Source: Lentisphaeria bacterium
GTDB taxonomy: Bacteria; Verrucomicrobiota; Lentisphaeria; Victivallales; UBA1829
Direction: 5' to 3'
Assembly: GCA_019408975.1 (NCBI GenBank)
Contig: DXVA01000179.1
Coordinates: 1 to 9,011 of the forward strand
DNA length: 9,011 nucleotides
Below the pieces are notes generated by a model. The model did not search any database, was not told the origin of the DNA, and saw only the letters and a program-made list of their open reading frames with translations. How positions within the stretch are numbered: position 1 is the stretch's first letter; the number at the start of each line of letters is the position of its first letter. The translations under genes were made by a program, and so were the position numbers. Shown piece by piece: positions 6,784 through 9,011 of this stretch.

Positions 6784-6797
6784 GAGCCGATCGGCTC
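6784..6797. promoter_or_regulatory. Perfect 14-bp palindrome just downstream of the promoter (candidate operator)
   Basis: GAGCCGATCGGCTC is self-complementary over all 14 bases. It starts about 14 bases after the -10 box, within the expected early leader of the M20 transcript. This position suits a repressor roadblock site. It has no loop and no T-tract, so a terminator is unlikely. The regulator is unknown, and none is encoded in the window. Confidence 0.45.
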
Positions 6798-6822
6798 AGA
6801 CCAAATAACAAAGGATGATTTT

Positions 6823-7851
6823 ATGCAAAACGACACATGCCTTCAGGAACTCTATTCTTTGATCGAAGAGAAACATGCACAATGGGCGGAGCTCTCGAAA
6901 GCCGTCTGGAACCATCCGGAACTGGCATACGGGGAAGTCTTCGCATGCGGACGGCAGGTCCAGCTGCTGCGGGAACTCGGTTTTCAGGTCACCACGCCTT
7001 ACTGCGGAATCGAAACAGCCTACCGGGCGGACTACGGCGAAGGCAGTCCGGCATTCGCATTTGTCGCGGAATATGACGCCCTGCCGAAACTGGGGCACGG
7101 ATGCGGGCATAATCTCATCTGCACGGCGGCAGTCGCGGCGGCTTATGCAACGAAAACCCTGTTTGAAAAATACAGCCTGCCCGGGCATATCGTCCTGCTC
7201 GGAACACCTGCCGAGGAATCCGGCGGGGGCAAAGTCAGAATGCTTGAAAAAAACTGTCTCGACGGTATCGACGCGACAATGATGGTCCATCCGTCATGGC
7301 GCACCACACCGGACACCGGTTCCACGGCGATCCGGCGTTTTGAAGTGGAATTCTTCGGCAAAGCGGCGCACGCGGCAGGCTCTCCGGAACTGGGGCTCAA
7401 CGCCCTCGACGCGGTTCTTCTGCTCTTCAACGCACTGAATGCATGGAGACAGCAGCTGCCGGAAACAGCGCGCCTGCATGGAATCATCGTAAACGGCGGC
7501 GAAGCCCCGAATATCATTCCCGACTACGCAAAATGCCGTTTCTATCTGCGATCCACCGATGAAGAATGGATCGAAAAAATGGAACGCCGCTTCCATGATA
7601 TGATCCGCGGCGCGGAACTCATGACCGGAACCAGCAGCAAAACGTCGCAATTCAACGTGCCTTATATGAGCCGCAAGCCCAATGCGGAACTGAACAGGGT
7701 CTATGTCGATGCGGCGGAAGAGCTCGGCTTGAATCCGGTCATACCGAAACGCGCGGGACGCGGCTCCTCCGATTTCGGGAATTTTTCCCGCAAAGCACCG
7801 GGCATTCACCCCTATTTCGGCATCGCGGACCATGAAATCGCCGGACATTAA
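6823..7851 (+). CDS. M20-family amidohydrolase/metallopeptidase (AbgB-like), truncated by frameshift
   Basis: Zinc-type amidohydrolase of the M20D group (AbgB, HipO and M20 domain-containing peptidases), which cleaves the amide bond of N-acyl or aminobenzoyl amino acids or dipeptides in the cytoplasm. The 342 residues include NHPELAYGE (30-38), the metal-site motif EYDALPKLGHGCGHN (83-97), the catalytic GTPAEESGGG segment (127-136), MVHPS (154-158), and the dimerisation (lid) domain opening with GKAAHAAGSPELGLNALDA (179-197). The late GRGSSDFGNFS (312-322) and HPYFGIADHEIAGH are also present. The ATG at 6823 has an AAGGA SD (6811-6815) with 7-nt spacing. The frame stops at TAA (7849-7851) right after the GH of the family's conserved late G-H-[ST] segment. 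The rest of the family's C-terminus is encoded in the next frame, so a 1-base deletion probably removed the last ~53 residues. Exact substrate cannot be told; a sequencing error is an alternative explanation for the break. Confidence 0.85.
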   Translation: MQNDTCLQELYSLIEEKHAQWAELSKAVWNHPELAYGEVFACGRQVQLLRELGFQVTTPYCGIETAYRADYGEGSPAFAFVAEYDALPKLGHGCGHNLICTAAVAAAYATKTLFEKYSLPGHIVLLGTPAEESGGGKVRMLEKNCLDGIDATMMVHPSWRTTPDTGSTAIRRFEVEFFGKAAHAAGSPELGLNALDAVLLLFNALNAWRQQLPETARLHGIIVNGGEAPNIIPDYAKCRFYLRSTDEEWIEKMERRFHDMIRGAELMTGTSSKTSQFNVPYMSRKPNAELNRVYVDAAEELGLNPVIPKRAGRGSSDFGNFSRKAPGIHPYFGIADHEIAGH

Positions 7852-8009
7852 CGGACTTCGCAAAAGCGGCGGAAACCGAATACGGGCTGAATCAGGCGTT
7901 GAAAGCGGCGGCGGCAATGGCAAAAACCGGATTCCGTTTCCTGACGGATGAAGAATTCCGCAGGAAAGTCAAAGCGGAATTTGAAGAAACGGAAAAGCGG
8001 AACGCCTGA
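7848..8009 (+). pseudogene. Out-of-frame C-terminal segment of the M20 amidohydrolase
   Basis: Shifting by -1 at the TAA gives LTDFAKAAETEYGLNQALKA and then AAAMAKTGFRFLTDEEFRRKVKAEF to a TGA at 8007-8009. This reads as the usual end of M20D proteins: a [ST]-x-[DE]-F-A-x-A-A helix, an alanine-rich helix ending in A-x-T, and a final L-x-D-x-E-F-R-x-x-[VI]-x-x-E-F. Joined to the first part it would give about 395 residues, the normal family length. The site (GGACATTAACGG) has no X-XXY-YYZ slippery heptamer, so programmed frameshifting is not supported. Confidence 0.8.
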
Positions 8010-8025
8010 AAAACGGGAAAAGCAG

Positions 8026-8054
8026 CGGATGAACGGGGATTTTCCGTTCATCCG
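8026..8054. terminator. Bidirectional hairpin terminator between convergent genes
   Basis: An 11-bp perfect stem (CGGATGAACGG at 8026-8036 with CCGTTCATCCG at 8044-8054) and a 7-nt loop. It lies 16 bases after the end of the M20 reading (8009) and 7 bases after the second TAG of asnB (8062). On the minus strand the stem is followed by CTGCTTTTCCCGTTTTT, a T-rich tail; on the plus strand the following sequence has only a weak T-tract, so it should work better for asnB. Confidence 0.7.
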
Positions 8055-8061
8055 TTCGCCC

Positions 8062-8106
8062 CTACTCTTTCAGGAACAGCTCCAAAACCAGGGCGGAAAA
8101 AAGGAA
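8062..8106 (-). other. In-frame continuation of asnB beyond the TAG stop
   Basis: After the TAG at 8109-8107 the same frame reads FLFSALVLELFLKE and then a second TAG (8064-8062). This matches the usual family tail, in which R-x-D-x-S-x-x-L-[WF]-x-L-L-x-L-E-x-[WF] closes the synthetase domain. The hairpin terminator starts only 7 bases after the second TAG, which suggests that this is the original gene end and that the first TAG arose by point mutation (for example from CAG, AAG or TAT/TAC). Confidence 0.65.
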
Positions 8107-9011
8107 CTAGCTGTAATCCGCCCTGCCGCCCGAATGTGCTTTCAGGATGTGTTCCAGTTCGGCTTGATTGAATATCTGCTCTTTCACGCAGACACCGTCC
8201 AGCAGGCGTTCCCGCAGAAGTTCCCGCCATTCATTGCGGAACCATGAGGCAAGCGGAACACCGAATCCGCGCTTGGGGCGCTGTGCAAGCCCCGGCGGCA
8301 GATACTCCGCAAACGCATCCGTGAGAATCCGCTTGCGGACACCGTTTTTTTCCTTGTATTCATAGGGATACAGCGCGGAAAGCTCTGCGATCTTGAAATC
8401 CAGAAACGGGGAACGCACCTCAAGGGAGGCGCTCATGGAAGCCACATCCACTTTTTTCAGGATATCCTCCCGCAGATAGCTGATGATATCCACCTCGGAA
8501 ACACGTTCGGAAGGATTCGCGGAAAAACTGTTTTTATAAAATTCGCCGTTGAAAGTTTCAAGCGTCGGCTTGACATGGCGGAAGAATTTCCCGCAGACCC
8601 GGTGTTTCAGTTTTTCATCCACGCGGGAAAGAATTCCGAGATAACGTTCCGCTCCGGATGCGGCGGCTCCATGCAGGAACCGTTTGGAGCGCGCCCATTT
8701 CTGACGCTCGTTGCCGATATTCGGAATCATTGCCGCCGCCATGCGGAACAGAGGACGGCGTACGGCTTCCGGCAGAAAGTCGAATTTGCCGAGATAACGC
8801 ATGGCGAGATAACGCTCGTAACCGCCGAACAGTTCGTCCGCGCCATCGCCGCTCAAAGCGACCTTGACCTCCCCGCGCGCAAAACGGCTCAGAAGATAAG
8901 TCGGGAGCATGGAAGCGTCCGCAAAGGGTTCCCCGAACTGCTTCACGAGAAACCCCAGCGACTCGAAATCGCAGGGATTCACAACCTTGACGCGATGTTC
9001 AAAGCCGCCGC
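8107..9011 (-). CDS. asnB: Asparagine synthetase (glutamine-hydrolysing) AsnB-type, C-terminal domain; 5' end outside window
   Basis: AsnB converts aspartate, ATP and glutamine to asparagine through a beta-aspartyl-AMP intermediate; relatives in glycan or exosortase clusters amidate other carboxylates. The 300 residues in the window are the C-terminal part of the synthetase domain: GEPFADASMLPTYLLS (26-41), the conserved SGDGADELFGGYERY (53-67), DVASMSASLEVRSPFLD (188-204) with the E-V-R-x-PFLD motif, and PKRGFGVPLASWF (245-257). Family members usually have about 600-630 residues, so the glutaminase domain with Cys2 and the SGGxDS ATP-binding loop lie beyond the right edge. The frame ends at TAG 8109-8107 after HSGGRADYS, where relatives usually continue through an LWxLLxLExW-like tail. 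That tail is present in frame after the stop. The gene converges on the M20 gene and ends at a shared hairpin. Confidence 0.88.
   Translation of the reverse strand, partial: GGFEHRVKVVNPCDFESLGFLVKQFGEPFADASMLPTYLLSRFARGEVKVALSGDGADELFGGYERYLAMRYLGKFDFLPEAVRRPLFRMAAAMIPNIGNERQKWARSKRFLHGAAASGAERYLGILSRVDEKLKHRVCGKFFRHVKPTLETFNGEFYKNSFSANPSERVSEVDIISYLREDILKKVDVASMSASLEVRSPFLDFKIAELSALYPYEYKEKNGVRKRILTDAFAEYLPPGLAQRPKRGFGVPLASWFRNEWRELLRERLLDGVCVKEQIFNQAELEHILKAHSGGRADYS

Larger units (their letters stand above)
6572..6822. other. Divergent intergenic region between the ABC operon and the M20 gene
   Basis: About 250 bases separate the two divergent starts. The left third is AT-rich (T and A runs around 6603-6665) and should hold the minus-strand promoter. 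The right third holds a clear plus-strand promoter (6741-6769) and a palindrome (6784-6797). I see no convincing gene, tRNA or riboswitch in between; the frame running across 6368-6808 on the + strand is a shadow of the pseudopilin gene. Confidence 0.7.

Noticed and set aside
7840..7860. Programmed -1 ribosomal frameshift in the M20 gene
   Set aside because: No X-XXY-YYZ slippery sequence occurs at the junction, the family is not known to use frameshifting, and the only nearby hairpin is the terminator about 170 bases downstream.
8107..8109. TAG encoding pyrrolysine or a genome-wide recoded amber codon
   Set aside because: The next stop of the same gene is also TAG, no PylT-like tRNA or pyl gene is in the window, and the site is not a known pyrrolysine position. 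A nonsense mutation or error is simpler.

Overview
The window is bacterial chromosomal DNA, moderately GC-rich and densely coding. It probably comes from the PVC superphylum, with Lentisphaerae (Victivallales-like) the best guess. That guess rests on a pseudopilin-like protein with an FTLLE N-terminus and a late H-X10-DG motif, on a secreted squalene-cyclase-like alpha/alpha-toroid protein, and on stacked short tandem repeats between genes. It is an inference from family style, since there is no rRNA or other marker gene here.

Layout, left to right. (1) The 3' part of epmA, the EF-P lysine ligase, on the + strand (to 923). (2) A composite tandem-repeat region (926-1125) with 8-, 19- and 7-bp units. 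On the minus strand it abuts an 11-codon remnant that looks like the 5' end of a YbaK-type aminoacyl-tRNA deacylase gene. (3) A four-gene minus-strand operon, transcribed 6568 to 1185: pseudopilin-like protein, LolD/MacB-type ABC ATPase, 897-residue tandem-FtsX permease, secreted prenyltransferase-like toroid protein. Spacing is tight: 10 nt with the SD touching the previous stop, then a 4-nt ATGA overlap, then 50 nt with a strong SD. (4) A divergent intergenic region with a good sigma70-type promoter and a perfect 14-bp palindrome. (5) An M20-family amidohydrolase on the + strand, interrupted near its 3' end by an apparent 1-base deletion. (6) A bidirectional hairpin terminator. (7) The C-terminal half of an AsnB-type asparagine synthetase on the minus strand, entering from the right edge, with an in-frame TAG before the family's usual C-terminal segment.

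The part most likely to form a functional system is the minus-strand operon. The ATPase and permease together resemble YbbA-YbbP, LolCDE or MacB machines, which move or extract lipophilic cargo or transmit mechanical force across the inner membrane. No MacA-like adaptor or outer-membrane channel is present. Instead the unit carries a membrane-anchored pseudopilin-like protein and an exported toroid with squalene-cyclase QW motifs but no recognisable catalytic motif. A role in envelope lipid or lipoprotein handling is a hypothesis only.

Three genes in the window have damaged or altered 3' or downstream portions: the YbaK-like remnant, the M20 frameshift and the asnB amber codon. This could mean real gene decay or consensus/assembly errors, and raw reads would separate the two.
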